Shown: piece after piece, positions 1 to 9,670 of the stretch
Position numbering within the stretch: the stretch's first letter is position 1
Layout of the letters: each line of letters starts with the position of its first letter
Origin: Desemzia sp. RIT 804
GTDB lineage: Bacteria > Bacillota > Bacilli > Lactobacillales > Carnobacteriaceae
Direction: 5' to 3'
Assembly (NCBI RefSeq): GCF_016892605.1
Contig: NZ_JAFEMV010000004.1
Location: 302,403-366,402, forward strand
Length of the DNA stretch: 64,000 nt
The notes under the pieces: generated by a model
What the model saw: only the letters and a program-made list of their open reading frames with translations
Databases searched by the model: none
Told to the model about the DNA's origin: nothing
Position numbers and translations under genes: made by a program

Positions 1-32
1 AACTTACTAAAAGTAGATAAACACTCACAAAA

Positions 33-48
33 CTATGAATAATTCAGG
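33..48. repeat. orphan 16-bp end-like sequence shared with an IS remnant
   Basis: The 16 bases ending in GAATAATTCAGG closely match AGCTATGAATTATTCAGG at 52197-52214, next to an IS1380-type transposase remnant, and a third copy at 17016-17033. All three have the same orientation. Read inward it starts CCTGAATAATTCATAG, which is compatible with an IS terminal repeat. That this is the end of an element lying left of the window is inference. Confidence 0.35.
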
Positions 49-80
49 CAAATTTAACTCTTATAGATTTTTATGACATG

Positions 81-115
81 AAAAAAACGTTAGCGAGTTT
101 TCACTCGCCAACGTC
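81..115 (-). terminator. rho-independent terminator after the GH3 gene
   Basis: Read leftward, an 11-bp stem (GGCGAGT paired with ACTCGCT in its core, four-base loop) is followed by a run of seven T. It lies about 40 bases beyond the stop of the GH3 gene and closes the hexuronate cluster. A near copy of the hairpin ends the pullulanase gene at 38589-38624. Confidence 0.85.
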
Positions 116-154
116 AAGTATTGTACAACCAGCAATTTTTAAATGGTCTGCCTC

Positions 155-1873
155 TTATAGCTTAGCTTGCCATTTGTTTGTCCAAACGTTTTCGTTTGGA
201 GTTCCTTTAAATTCTGATTTACCTTCTAGTTTATCGATTACTTGTCTAATCGTTTCTTCGTTATTGTGGTATGCATTAACAAATGTTTTAACCATTGTTG
301 CATCGTGTAAATGAGTTGTGAAGTTTAGGGATACGAAGACAGTTGGTACTTCATGTACGAACCAAGGAACTTCGTTAGACATTGCTGTACTCCATTGGAT
401 ACGGTAGTTGTTTTGAGCACCATAACCAACAACGTCAGAAACTTCTAAAGCTAAATCAACGTTTTCACGGTATTCCAAAGTTTTACCTTTCACACGCGTA
501 GAACCATCATTTAAAGTTACTTCATACCCTCGAGAAGTCAGCTCATCCATAATTTTTTCAACTATATCAGATCCGCCTTCGTAGATTCCGCCTTTTTCAC
601 CTTCAAGAACATATAAGCGAATGCGTTTGTGCGTCTCTGGGCTGATTGGCAAGTTATTTTGAGTATCTTTTACCAAAGTGATTCCTTTATCAGCAGCGTC
701 AGCACGCATTTCTAAGTGCTCTTCACAACCGACAACTTCTAATTCAGATTCGTCTTTGATCAAAGTACCATCAGCTTGTTTTTTGTGCAAGTTTAATTTA
801 GCTTTCAAACCTAAGATACGTTGTAAAGCATCTGTCATACGTTCTTCAGTAATAACACCATTTTGGTATCCTTTTAACATGAAACCAAAGTCTTCTTCGA
901 TATCATTGAAGAATAAGAACATGTCACATCCAGCAGCAATTGCTTGAGGAACATAGTCTTCACGACGCATTGCAGAAGTCATACCTAACATGTGGGAAGC
1001 ATCTGTAATGACCATACCATTGAAACCTAATTTAGTTTTCAATAAGTCTTCTAACAATTCAGGTGCTAATGTTGCAGGTAAGATGTCTTTGTCTGCTAAT
1101 TCTGGATTCAATGCTTTTTGGTATTCTGGTAAAGCAATGTGTCCAGCCATGATCATTTCAACACCATTATCGATGTGGTTACGGTAAACACGTCCGAATG
1201 AATCTTCCCATTCGTCAACAGATAATTCATTGACACCTAATACTAAATGTTGGTCGCGTTCTTCAGTACCATCACCAGGCCAGTGTTTGATACATTTGAT
1301 AATTTCGCTTTGGTCTAAACCTTCAAGGTAAGCATTAGTGTATTTGATAACGTCGTCAGCGTTTGTACCATAAGCACGTGTGTTAACGATCGTGTTTCTC
1401 CAGTTTTTCAAGATATCTACACATGGGTCAAAGTTTACGTTTACACCCAATGCTTCTTCTTCGCGTCCAGAAACATATCCAGCGTTGTAACCAACTTTTG
1501 TATCGCCTGAAGCTTCAACTTGTGCTCCAGAAGCAATATACGTACCATCGTTAGCAGCACCGTTACCACCTGCATCACAGTTAGCAGCTACTAATAAAGG
1601 AATCTTAGTGTCTTTTTGTAGAGAGTTGATCAATTCTTGAACTTGTTTAGCTGTACCGCCTTGGTAACGTGCTCCCCCAATGTGGTATTTTTCTAAAATC
1701 TCTTTATTTGTCAATGTGTTACCACTGAATTTATCTTCTCCAAAGAAAAATAAGTTCGTAAACAATTGTCCTACTTTTTCTTCGTCTGATAAACTCGCAA
1801 TTGTGTCGTTTACCCATTTGATTTGTTCTTCATTCAGGTTATATGGTTTTACTGTTAAATCTACTTTTGCCAT
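155..1873 (-). CDS. glycoside hydrolase family 3 protein, NagZ-like
   Basis: 572 aa and cytoplasmic, with no signal peptide. The N-terminal GH3 barrel shows KHWPGDG near residue 198 and then DQH, equivalent to the KHFPGHG...DSH loop of NagZ-type enzymes whose Asp-His pair replaces the usual acid/base residue. VITDASHMLG near residue 290 carries the likely nucleophile Asp. A second alpha/beta domain follows, as in longer Firmicutes GH3 enzymes. The family suggests release of N-acetylhexosamine or another beta-linked sugar; the substrate cannot be read from sequence. It is the last gene of the hexuronate cluster, 56 bases after the HAD gene, so release of sugars from a uronate-containing glycoside or glycosaminoglycan fragment is plausible inference. 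Start supported by AGGGAGG. Confidence 0.85.
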   Translation of the reverse strand: MAKVDLTVKPYNLNEEQIKWVNDTIASLSDEEKVGQLFTNLFFFGEDKFSGNTLTNKEILEKYHIGGARYQGGTAKQVQELINSLQKDTKIPLLVAANCDAGGNGAANDGTYIASGAQVEASGDTKVGYNAGYVSGREEEALGVNVNFDPCVDILKNWRNTIVNTRAYGTNADDVIKYTNAYLEGLDQSEIIKCIKHWPGDGTEERDQHLVLGVNELSVDEWEDSFGRVYRNHIDNGVEMIMAGHIALPEYQKALNPELADKDILPATLAPELLEDLLKTKLGFNGMVITDASHMLGMTSAMRREDYVPQAIAAGCDMFLFFNDIEEDFGFMLKGYQNGVITEERMTDALQRILGLKAKLNLHKKQADGTLIKDESELEVVGCEEHLEMRADAADKGITLVKDTQNNLPISPETHKRIRLYVLEGEKGGIYEGGSDIVEKIMDELTSRGYEVTLNDGSTRVKGKTLEYRENVDLALEVSDVVGYGAQNNYRIQWSTAMSNEVPWFVHEVPTVFVSLNFTTHLHDATMVKTFVNAYHNNEETIRQVIDKLEGKSEFKGTPNENVWTNKWQAKL

Positions 1874-1929
1874 TCTATTGAATCCTCCCTAAAGTAATTA
1901 CGTTTTCGTTTAATTGGTTCAATATTTAA

Positions 1930-2769
1930 TTAAGAATATTGTTTCAATAACTCATCAAATTCATTAATTACTGTATCTTGGTATTCGCCTGTATATGTTT
2001 TATTGGTAAAGTGAGGAGCTGCTTCGTTCGATAAACGTTTCCAAGAGAACGATTCTTTTCCAAATAAAATCGGATAATACAATACGCTGTTTTTAAGAGC
2101 TGCAGAAAGATCTCCAGGAGCATCTCCAACCATTAATACTTCGTCATCTGCATAACCATAAGCTTTTAATTTTTCGATACAGACAGCTTTTGTTCCTGCT
2201 TCTTGTCCATAAACTACGTCTACATGTGGCAATAGGCTGTGACGGTCCCATTCACTGTATAAAGCTTCGCTGTTGGCTGAACTTACAATAGCAATGTCCG
2301 CTACTTCGTGTAATTCAGCAAGTACTTCTTCCACATATGGGAAAGGAGCATCTTTACCAGCTAATTCTTCAATCCCTGTATTTACTTTATGACTCCAGTC
2401 CAAAGCTTTTTTCAAATCTTCTGAAGGAGTTGCTTCAACCATTTTTGCTAAAGAAACATTAGATAATTCTGGAGTTGTTTCAGCCCAGCCTACAAATTTA
2501 GAAATATCTCCTACTTCTTCCCCGTTTGCAATAGCTTCTTGTAAAGCTAATACCAAACCTTTAAAGCGATTGATACCACGCGTTGTAGAATATAAGTTGA
2601 TTCGATTCCAGATTCCTAAGAATTCATCGCGATTTTGAATGCCGAAAACTTCTGCAGCTAACGGTCCAAAATATTTTTCATGTTTGATATTCATGGTGTC
2701 CATTGCACAACCATCAGAATCCACACAAATTAAAAAGGGTTTTGTTTTTGTAAATTCATTTTTTTCCAT
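1930..2769 (-). CDS. HAD-superfamily hydrolase
   Basis: 279 aa. Motif I is CVDSDGCAMD near residues 12-21 and the late acidic motif is MVGDAPGD near residue 215, so it is a HAD phosphatase-type enzyme with an alpha-helical cap of about 130 residues between them. An ATG 27 codons upstream exists, but GAGGTG sits before the ATG at 2769 and the upstream part overlaps a terminator hairpin, so the shorter start is chosen. It follows the SDR gene after that terminator and precedes the GH3 gene. Its substrate is unknown; a sugar phosphate from the hexuronate pathway is only a guess from context. Confidence 0.8.
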   Translation of the reverse strand: MEKNEFTKTKPFLICVDSDGCAMDTMNIKHEKYFGPLAAEVFGIQNRDEFLGIWNRINLYSTTRGINRFKGLVLALQEAIANGEEVGDISKFVGWAETTPELSNVSLAKMVEATPSEDLKKALDWSHKVNTGIEELAGKDAPFPYVEEVLAELHEVADIAIVSSANSEALYSEWDRHSLLPHVDVVYGQEAGTKAVCIEKLKAYGYADDEVLMVGDAPGDLSAALKNSVLYYPILFGKESFSWKRLSNEAAPHFTNKTYTGEYQDTVINEFDELLKQYS

Positions 2770-2805
2770 AGATTTCACCTCATTGAGTTTATAAAAATAG
2801 ATTTT

Positions 2806-2848
2806 AAAAAAAGAGACACTAGAATAAAGCATTCTGATGTCTCTTTTC
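2806..2848 (-). terminator. internal terminator between the SDR and HAD genes
   Basis: An inverted repeat (AAAAGAGACA against TGTCTCTTTT, continued by AGAAT/ATTCT) has a T-run when read leftward. It separates the core hexuronate genes from the HAD and GH3 genes, so the latter are probably transcribed at a lower level or from their own promoter. Confidence 0.75.
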
Positions 2849-2880
2849 ATTTTAGATCCGTTGTTCCTTAGTCAGTTAGA

Positions 2881-3726
2881 TTAAACACCTGAATAAGCGT
2901 TGAAACCACCATCGATTGGCAATACAACTCCGTTAACGAAACTTGAAGCTTTTTCATCAGACAAGAATAATAATCCACCGATCAATTCAGATGGTTCACC
3001 AAAACGGCCCATTGGTGTTCCAGCAAGAATTTTATCTGTACGAGGAGTTGGTGTTCCATCTTCGTTAAATAATAAAGCTTCGTTTTGTTTAGAAACTAGG
3101 AATCCTGGTGCAATTCCGTTTACACGAATTCCAACGTGTGAGAAGTGAACTGCTAACCATTCTGTTAAGTTAGAGATTGCAGCTTTAGCTCCTGAATATG
3201 CAACGATTTTAGTTAATGGAGTGAATCCATTCATACTTGAAATGTTGATGATGTTTGCACCTTCGCGGCCAACCATATCTTCAGCAAATACTTGAGTAGG
3301 TAAAACTGTACCTAAGAAGTTTAAGTTGAATACAAATTCAATTCCTTTTTGTTCTAAGTCAAAGAATGATTTAGTTCCTTCAGGAAGATCTGTTTCATGG
3401 TATTCGTTATCTGTAGTCGCGCGAGGGCTATTACCACCAGCACCATTAACTAAGATATCAACTGGACCTAAGTCAGCAACTACTGCTTCTTTAGCAGCTT
3501 TCAAGCTGTCTAATTCTAAAACGTTAGCTTTGTAACCTTTAGCTACTCCGCCTGCTGCAACGATTTCATCTGCATATCCTTGAGCTGCTTCTTCGTTTAA
3601 GTCTAATAAAGCAACTTTAGCGCCAGCACGTGCATATTCTTTTGCGAAGTATGAACAAAGCACTCCACCTGCTCCTGTAACTACTACAACTTTTCCTGAA
3701 AAATCATGTGTGAATGGTGATGTCAT
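2881..3726 (-). CDS. uxuB: SDR oxidoreductase, probable D-fructuronate/mannonate oxidoreductase
   Basis: 281 aa short-chain dehydrogenase. The nucleotide-binding turn is TGAGGVLCS near residue 18, followed by NGAGG near 94, the catalytic Ser in INISSMNG near 161, and YSGAK (Tyr and Lys) near 177. PIDGGF closes the fold. In many Firmicutes an SDR, not the long-chain enzyme of E. coli, reduces D-fructuronate to D-mannonate. The position directly after uxuA and uxaC supports that role, but the substrate is inferred from neighbours. Start has AAGGAGG. A hairpin repeat at 3790-3912 lies between it and uxuA. Confidence 0.8.
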   Translation of the reverse strand: MTSPFTHDFSGKVVVVTGAGGVLCSYFAKEYARAGAKVALLDLNEEAAQGYADEIVAAGGVAKGYKANVLELDSLKAAKEAVVADLGPVDILVNGAGGNSPRATTDNEYHETDLPEGTKSFFDLEQKGIEFVFNLNFLGTVLPTQVFAEDMVGREGANIINISSMNGFTPLTKIVAYSGAKAAISNLTEWLAVHFSHVGIRVNGIAPGFLVSKQNEALLFNEDGTPTPRTDKILAGTPMGRFGEPSELIGGLLFLSDEKASSFVNGVVLPIDGGFNAYSGV

Positions 3727-3789
3727 AATGAAAATTCCTCCTTATAGTGGTGAGTCTTATTTTAGTTTTGCTATTTAGGGCTGGTGCTT

Positions 3790-3912
3790 TGTAAACGAGT
3801 TGCATGTAGCAGCCTACACGCCTATAAGCTAATTCCAACTGTCAGGTAAAAAACACCTGCCTGTTGGAATTTTCTTATATTCGGTAGGCTAAACGCTACG
3901 TTTCCACTCTCT
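3790..3912. repeat. mosaic hairpin element between uxuA and the SDR gene
   Basis: Left arm TAAACGAGTTGCATGTAGCA and right arm ending CGTTTCCACTCTCT are partly complementary (GCCTA...TAGGC). They flank an inner stem-loop pairing TTCCAAC..CAGGT with ACCTG..GTTGGAA. The right end GAGAGTGG, read leftward, lies 6 bases after the uxuA stop. The same inner hairpin and arms recur at 24262-24387 and 63808-63930. Confidence 0.85.
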
Positions 3913-3915
3913 GTC

Positions 3916-4956
3916 TTATTTAGCGCTCTTTGTAACTGCTTCGTATAGGCCGTTTAGGTATGTTGCTCCTAGTGCGCGGTCGTATAGACCGTATCCTGGT
4001 TTACCAGTTTCGCCCCAGATCATACGTCCGTGATCTGGACGGATAGCCCCAGTAAAGTTGTGGTCGTGTAATGCTTTAACTACTTCATACATATCGATTG
4101 AACCCATTTCAGATAAGTGAGCTGATTCTTGGAATGATCTTCCGCCAACTAACTTAACGTTACGAGCATGTACAAAGTTTACGCGTTTTTTCTCTAACAT
4201 ATCTCTTAAGATAGCTACTGCATCATTTTTAGGATCTGATGCATAAGAACCAACACATAATGTTACTCCGTTGTATTCACTGTCGTATAATTTGATGAAA
4301 CGGTTCAATGCTTCGCCACCTGTAATGATACGAGGTAAGCCAAAGATTGAGTATGGAGGATCATCAGGGTGAATAGCCATTTTTACGCCGGCTTCTTCAG
4401 CAACTGGAATAATTGCTTTGATGAAGTATTCCAAGTTTTCCCATAGTTTTTCTTCGTCTACTTCTTTGTATTCGTCCATTAATTGGTTCATTTCTTCTGC
4501 AGAGTAACTTTCATCCCAACCGGGAAGAGATAATGTACGAGGATCCATTTTATTAACTTCTTCTTCGTCAAAGATCAATGCGTTTGAACCATCTTCTAAT
4601 TCATAAGCTAAATCTGAACGAGTCCAGTCAAAAATAGGCATAAAGTTGTAACAAACAACTGGAATCCCAGCTTTACCAAGGTTACGTAAAGTTTCTTGGT
4701 AGTTTGCAATATATTTATCACGACTTGGTTTACCTAATTTGATGTCTTCATGAACAGGAACACTTTCAATAACAGATAATTCTAAACCAGCGTCTACTAC
4801 TGATTTTTTCAATTCTTCAATTTTGTCTAATGGCCAAGTTTCTCCGACTGGGATATCGTAAATTGCTGAAACAATACCTTTCATGCCAGGGATTTGGCGA
4901 ATATATTCTAATGAAATCGGGTCAGATTGCCCATACCATCTAAATGTCATTTCCAT
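3916..4956 (-). CDS. uxuA: mannonate dehydratase
   Basis: 346 aa. Converts D-mannonate to 2-keto-3-deoxy-D-gluconate (KDG). Family signatures seen are MTFRWYG at the N-terminus, AIHPDDPP near residue 194, [12 protein letters not shown] near 234, VHARNVK near 261 and RPDHGRM near 306; these carry the His, Cys and Asp ligands of the catalytic metal. Length fits the family. It lies 35 bases downstream of uxaC. AAGGAG precedes the start; a second in-frame ATG two codons in is possible but further from the ribosome site. Confidence 0.96.
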   Translation of the reverse strand: MEMTFRWYGQSDPISLEYIRQIPGMKGIVSAIYDIPVGETWPLDKIEELKKSVVDAGLELSVIESVPVHEDIKLGKPSRDKYIANYQETLRNLGKAGIPVVCYNFMPIFDWTRSDLAYELEDGSNALIFDEEEVNKMDPRTLSLPGWDESYSAEEMNQLMDEYKEVDEEKLWENLEYFIKAIIPVAEEAGVKMAIHPDDPPYSIFGLPRIITGGEALNRFIKLYDSEYNGVTLCVGSYASDPKNDAVAILRDMLEKKRVNFVHARNVKLVGGRSFQESAHLSEMGSIDMYEVVKALHDHNFTGAIRPDHGRMIWGETGKPGYGLYDRALGATYLNGLYEAVTKSAK

Positions 4957-4991
4957 TTTTATAATTCATCTCCTTATATTGTGGGGTTTGT

Positions 4992-6404
4992 TTATTTGTT
5001 TTTTACAAAATAACGGTCTGCATTATTGAAACAAATGTTTTCAACCATTTTTTGCAATAAGTTTTCATCATTAGGGAATTTTCCGTTTTCTACATTTTCA
5101 CCAATGTAATTACATAGAATACGACGGAAATACTCATGACGAGGATAAGATACAAAACTACGAGAATCAGTTAGCATACCAACAAAGTGCATCAACAATC
5201 CGTGATCTGCTAATGTTTCCATTTGTCTCAACATACCTTTTTCAGTATCGTTGAACCACCATCCAGCACCAAATTGGATTTTCCCTTTGATACCTTCCGC
5301 ATTATTTTGGAAGTTGGCTGTTGTGCTAGCCACAATATCGTTGTAAAGAGGATTCAAATTGTAAACAATTGTTTTAGGCAATTTTCCTTTTTTAGCCATT
5401 GCATCTAAAATATTATTCAAGGCATACGCTACATTTGTTTGATCGTTAAGTGAGTCAAAACCTGTATCGGGTCCGATCAATTCAAACATACGGCTGTTGT
5501 TGTTACGAATCGCACCAAAGTGGATCTGCATAGCCCAGTCACGGTCGTAGTAGCATTCACCAAGGTCTGCTAATAGACGCGTCTGGAATTTAGCTGATTC
5601 TTCAAATGAAACTTCTTTGCCAGCTACTGCTTTTACAAAGATAGCTTCAATTTCTTCATCTGTTGATTCTGCGTAAGCTAACACACCAATACCGTGGTCA
5701 GAAGCAACTGTGCCTCTTTCATCAAAGTAATCGATACGAGCCTCAATAACTTTCATCATTTCTTTATATGAAGTGATCTCATTGGAAGAAACATCTTTTA
5801 ATTTGCCAATGAATGCTGTAAATTTTGGTTCTCCAACAGCAAAAGCTTCATCAGGTCTAAAAGAAGGAGCAACTGTTACATCAAAGTTTTCGTCTGCGCG
5901 GATTTGATCATGGTATTCAAGGGAGTCTGTTGGATTATCTGTTGTTCCGACGAAAGTAACATTTGAAGATTTAATCAAAGTTCTAGCTGTTAAGCCGTTT
6001 TCTTTGATTGCTTTGTTTGCCTTATCGTAGACTTCTTTCCAGTTTTCTCCATTTAATTGATCATCAATGTCGAAGTAGCGTTTCAACTCTAAGTGAGTCC
6101 AGTGATACAATGGGTTCCCAATAGTATTTTCTACTGTTTCTGCCCAAGCTTGGAATTTTTCTTCCGAAGTAGCATCTCCAGTAATTTTACGTTCTGGGAT
6201 TCCATTAGCACGCATAGCTCTCCATTTGTAATGGTCGCCTGCTAACCATAATTCAGTTACACTTTGAAATTCATGATCTTCTGCGATTTGTTGCGGGTCT
6301 AAATGACAGTGATAGTCATAGATTGGCAAATTTTTCGCAAAATCATGGTACAAACTTTTTGCTGTATCATTTTGAAGCATAAAATCATCGTGAATAAACG
6401 ACAT
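4992..6404 (-). CDS. uxaC: glucuronate isomerase
   Basis: 470 aa, typical length. Isomerises D-glucuronate to D-fructuronate (and galacturonate to tagaturonate). Diagnostic segments are YDYHCHLDPQQIAED near residues 30-44 (metal-binding HxH), FGAGWWFNDTEKGM near 376, and MLTDSRSFVSYPRHEYFRR near 411. A strong AAAGGGG site precedes the ATG. About 120 non-coding bases separate it from kdgA upstream, and it leads into uxuA. First committed enzyme of the pathway. Confidence 0.96.
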   Translation of the reverse strand: MSFIHDDFMLQNDTAKSLYHDFAKNLPIYDYHCHLDPQQIAEDHEFQSVTELWLAGDHYKWRAMRANGIPERKITGDATSEEKFQAWAETVENTIGNPLYHWTHLELKRYFDIDDQLNGENWKEVYDKANKAIKENGLTARTLIKSSNVTFVGTTDNPTDSLEYHDQIRADENFDVTVAPSFRPDEAFAVGEPKFTAFIGKLKDVSSNEITSYKEMMKVIEARIDYFDERGTVASDHGIGVLAYAESTDEEIEAIFVKAVAGKEVSFEESAKFQTRLLADLGECYYDRDWAMQIHFGAIRNNNSRMFELIGPDTGFDSLNDQTNVAYALNNILDAMAKKGKLPKTIVYNLNPLYNDIVASTTANFQNNAEGIKGKIQFGAGWWFNDTEKGMLRQMETLADHGLLMHFVGMLTDSRSFVSYPRHEYFRRILCNYIGENVENGKFPNDENLLQKMVENICFNNADRYFVKNK

Positions 6405-6521
6405 ACTGTTTCCCCTTTCATAAAAATAAATTTCAACATCAAGTCTATCGGTTCCACTCTGTTCCTATTCAAATCAAAGTGGAATCATCCTATAGATCTA
6501 TCATTTTATTTTGAGATAAGA

Positions 6522-7172
6522 TTATTTTGATTTTTTGATTTCTTCGTATTTGTCTGCAAATTCTTTAGCAGCTGTTGTTACACTTTCGTATCCTTCAGTT
6601 GCTACATTTTTAGTTAAGGCACTGCCGATTCCAACAGACCAAGCGCCATTAGCAACCCATGTTGCCATGTTGTCCAAGTTTACGCCGCCGGAAGGCATTA
6701 ATTCAACGTGTGGAATTGGACCGTGTACATCTTTGATGAAGCCAGCACCTAATACGCCGCCTGGGAATACTTTGACAACTTCAACACCTGTTGCCATTGC
6801 ATTCGCAACTTCAGTTACTGAACCACAACCTGGTAGGTAAGGGATTGTGTAACGGTTAGACATTGTTGAGATCTCTGGTGAGAAGTTCGGACTTACGATG
6901 AATTTCGATCCAGCTAAAATAGCAATTCTAGCAGTCACATCATCCATAACTGTTCCAGCACCTACAACCATATCAGTTCCAGCAAATTCTTCCGCTAGTT
7001 TAGCGATTGCTTTTTCTGCACCTGGAGTTGTAAAGGTGACTTCAATATTTTTGATTCCGCCTTTATAGGCCGCTTTAGATATTTCATAAGCATCTTGTGC
7101 TGATTTACCACGAACGACTGCAAATAAATAGTTTTCTTCAAGTTGGTTTAATACATCTCTTTTTAAACTCAT
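6522..7172 (-). CDS. kdgA: KDPG/KHG aldolase
   Basis: 216 aa, class I aldolase that cleaves 2-keto-3-deoxy-6-phosphogluconate to pyruvate and glyceraldehyde-3-phosphate. Seen: EVTFTTPGAE (catalytic Glu region), VGAGTV, YLPGCGSVTE and VVKVFPG, whose Lys forms the Schiff base, then MPSGGVN for phosphate binding. An upstream in-frame ATG would add 19 residues, but TAGGAGG sits just before the chosen ATG. No KDG kinase gene is found in the window, so the phosphorylation step must be encoded elsewhere. Confidence 0.93.
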   Translation of the reverse strand: MSLKRDVLNQLEENYLFAVVRGKSAQDAYEISKAAYKGGIKNIEVTFTTPGAEKAIAKLAEEFAGTDMVVGAGTVMDDVTARIAILAGSKFIVSPNFSPEISTMSNRYTIPYLPGCGSVTEVANAMATGVEVVKVFPGGVLGAGFIKDVHGPIPHVELMPSGGVNLDNMATWVANGAWSVGIGSALTKNVATEGYESVTTAAKEFADKYEEIKKSK

Positions 7173-7233
7173 CTTCCTACCTCCTAAATTAATTCGTCTC
7201 ACATTGTGATACTCCGTTTCGTGTTTCAATTAA

Positions 7234-7247
7234 TTATAGCGCTTTTA
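7234..7247. promoter_or_regulatory. candidate cre site upstream of kdgA
   Basis: TTATAGCGCTTTTA fits the CcpA operator pattern at most positions and lies about 60 bases upstream of the kdgA start. Function inferred. Confidence 0.4.
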
Positions 7248-7422
7248 TGACCAAATAGTCAATGAATGTTTAAGGAGTTTTTAAATAACGGCTTAAATAG
7301 AATACCTCGTTTTATTTGCTGTATCACAACTAATTAAAACGAGGCTTTATATATAAGCAAAATACCATCTAAATATTAGAACTGCTTTTCAAAAAAGCAA
7401 CACTGTTTTAAATTATAAAATT

Positions 7423-8802
7423 TTAAAGTTCGCCTTTATCTGAAAGTTCTTGTATTACTTTTGCATGTCTTTCATCTGTTAACTTATAGAACAATAAGAA
7501 GATGATTGCACTAGCAACACTTAATACTGCTGGAAATAAGAAGTAAACTGATCTCATTCCTGAAAGAGTTTCAACACTTTGTGGTTGGTTAGCTACGTAA
7601 CCGATCGCTGTTAAAGCAACACCCGGAATAAATCCGGCGAAGCCTTGGGCTACTTTACGAACAAAGCTATAACCAGAATAAATGATCCCTTCTGTACGGT
7701 TTCCATTTTTCAAGTGGCTGTAATCTACCACGTCGGAAACAAAAGCAAAAGCAACTGTGTTAGCAAAACCTAAAAACACATATGAAAGGAAGTTAACGAT
7801 TAAGAAAGAAATAGTTTCTTCTCCAGTAAAGAAGTAGTTAATAAATTCGAACAATGCAAACCCTGCAGTACCAAAAAGAGCAACATTCTTTTTACCGAAT
7901 TTTTCAACGATTGGTGTAGCAAATAGTACTGATGGAATAATAGCCACTAAGCTAAGCATACTTACTGTACCAACTAAAGCTTCATTTCCTAATGCATATT
8001 CAAAATAATACAATTGAACACCAGATTTTAAGAACATCGCTCCAATACTTAAAATAGTATAGATAGCTAATACTCCAAATTGTGCGTTGGTCAATAAATT
8101 CTTGATCGATTTAACTCCGTCACCTTTAACATGAGGTTTTTTAGATACAAAACGTTCTTCAACACCTCTGTAGCAAAGTATGTGACAAACAACTCCCAGT
8201 AAAGCTAAGCCACCAACTACTACAGGGTAGCCGAGAGCAGGATTAGAGAATTGATTTACCATTGGGATTACAATAACACCTGCTACTAAAATTGAAATCT
8301 GTGCTGCCAAGTTACGAAATACAGCTAATGAAGTACGATCAGCCGCATTTGTTGTCATCGATGAGGATAATGAGCCATAAGGAATATTTACAATTGTGTA
8401 AGCAAGACTCATTAAATTATAAGAAACAAATGCATAAACGATTTTAGCTGTCTCGCCCCAATCGGGAGCTAAGAAAGCCGAAATAGTAGTAAGCGCTAGA
8501 AATCCTGTTCCGTACAAAATAAAGGGCTTAAATTTACCTTTTGAACCTGGCGTTCTTGAGTCAACGTAAGTCCCGGTAAGTGTATCGGTTACTGCATCAA
8601 CAAATTTGGTAATTAAGAAAACCATACCACCCCAATAAGGCGATATCCCTAGAACATCTGTATAGAACTTTAGTAAATACAGTTGTGCTACTTGGAACAT
8701 TAAACCGTTACCAAGATCACCCAAACCATAGGATAATTTTTCTTTTACATCTAACTTGAACGTACTTGCTTGTGCTGCTTCTTTGTGCTGACTTTCTTGC
8801 AT
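7423..8802 (-). CDS. GPH-family sugar:cation symporter (probable hexuronide transporter)
   Basis: 459 aa, about 12 membrane segments, of the glycoside-pentoside-hexuronide family (MelB/GusB/XynP type). Family marks include KLSYGLGDLGNG near the start, the FVDAVTDTLTGTYVDSRT loop with conserved Asp residues, and the VSDVVDYSHLKNGNRTEGIIYS segment. It is first in the leftward hexuronate cluster, so uptake of glucuronate or glucuronides is the likely role, from context only. TAGGAGG precedes the ATG. It is about 250 bases from kdgA; an inverted repeat (CCTCGTTTTA / TAAAACGAGG, near 7302-7343) lies between them. Confidence 0.85.
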   Translation of the reverse strand: MQESQHKEAAQASTFKLDVKEKLSYGLGDLGNGLMFQVAQLYLLKFYTDVLGISPYWGGMVFLITKFVDAVTDTLTGTYVDSRTPGSKGKFKPFILYGTGFLALTTISAFLAPDWGETAKIVYAFVSYNLMSLAYTIVNIPYGSLSSSMTTNAADRTSLAVFRNLAAQISILVAGVIVIPMVNQFSNPALGYPVVVGGLALLGVVCHILCYRGVEERFVSKKPHVKGDGVKSIKNLLTNAQFGVLAIYTILSIGAMFLKSGVQLYYFEYALGNEALVGTVSMLSLVAIIPSVLFATPIVEKFGKKNVALFGTAGFALFEFINYFFTGEETISFLIVNFLSYVFLGFANTVAFAFVSDVVDYSHLKNGNRTEGIIYSGYSFVRKVAQGFAGFIPGVALTAIGYVANQPQSVETLSGMRSVYFLFPAVLSVASAIIFLLFYKLTDERHAKVIQELSDKGEL

Positions 8803-8967
8803 TTTAAATCCTCCTAATTAATCTTTGTCCTAATAGTTTCTATGCATTCAAAACAGCGTAAATAATAAAATTTTTTTACGTTTCTCGCTTTACACTCATT
8901 CATGCACAAATAAAAATATGAGCTGTTTCTTCCTATAAGTTTTTAAACTAACAATTTCCTTTTTAAT

Positions 8968-8981
8968 TATTAGCGTTTTCA
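8968..8981. promoter_or_regulatory. candidate cre site
   Basis: TATTAGCGTTTTCA matches the CcpA consensus TGWNANCGNTTWCA at all but the second fixed position. It lies about 165 bases upstream of the transporter start. Confidence 0.55.
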
Positions 8982-9107
8982 TAAAAATAAAAAAATAATA
9001 TATCTTCTATCATACATCAATCTAAATTTGCCTTATTCCATACCACCTCTAATTATTATGCTCTTCTTACCCATTTGATTAAACTGAAATATATCATTCA
9101 AAAAACA

Positions 9108-9121
9108 TATTATCGCTTTCA
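9108..9121. promoter_or_regulatory. second candidate cre site
   Basis: TATTATCGCTTTCA differs from the first site by two bases, both at unconstrained positions. Paired sites 140 bases apart suggest catabolite control of the hexuronate cluster. Confidence 0.5.
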
Positions 9122-9641
9122 ATTGACTTTTGAAGATTAGTTCACATAAAATAGTATCATCTTTTAGTACCTAGTTCCATATTATGAGACAATTTTCAAT
9201 TTTTAGAAACATTTACAAAAAAAATTCATAAATTTCTCATTTTGTAATTATTTTTCAATCTTTATAGTAGTTTCTTTTATTTGAACAAAAGTTAATTGGT
9301 ATAGTAATTTTATAATTGAGAGGAGGAAGGATCTAGAATTTCTCCCCTCATCGTGCTGAATTGAGCATTCAAAAAAGAAAATCTTTAGACTTTTTCAATA
9401 TTTGTTTACTAATTGGCACAAAGGTTTTTCGCAATCGGTTTCTTATTAATAAAAGCACTTTTTGCCTGTTTTTATTTTGATTAAGTAGTTCTTCACAAAC
9501 TGAGACTATAGTAATTCAATGACTATTTCAGATAATAGGTCTAGTTGTACTCATATTCATTCTCCATCACTAGAAGCTGTCACAAATAGTTCATATGTAG
9601 TTTTAAGTTTCAATATTTAGAGATTAATTCTTTCTCTCAGC

Positions 9642-9670
9642 TTGTACAATGAAATTTTATCTCATATAAT
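9642..9670 (+). promoter_or_regulatory. promoter of the IclR regulator gene
   Basis: TTGTAC, 17 bases, then a perfect TATAAT, 63 bases upstream of the start codon. Confidence 0.7.

Noticed and set aside
155..1873. Calling the GH3 enzyme a beta-glucuronidase from context
   Set aside because: The Asp-His loop is of the N-acetylhexosaminidase type; context alone does not justify a glucuronidase call.
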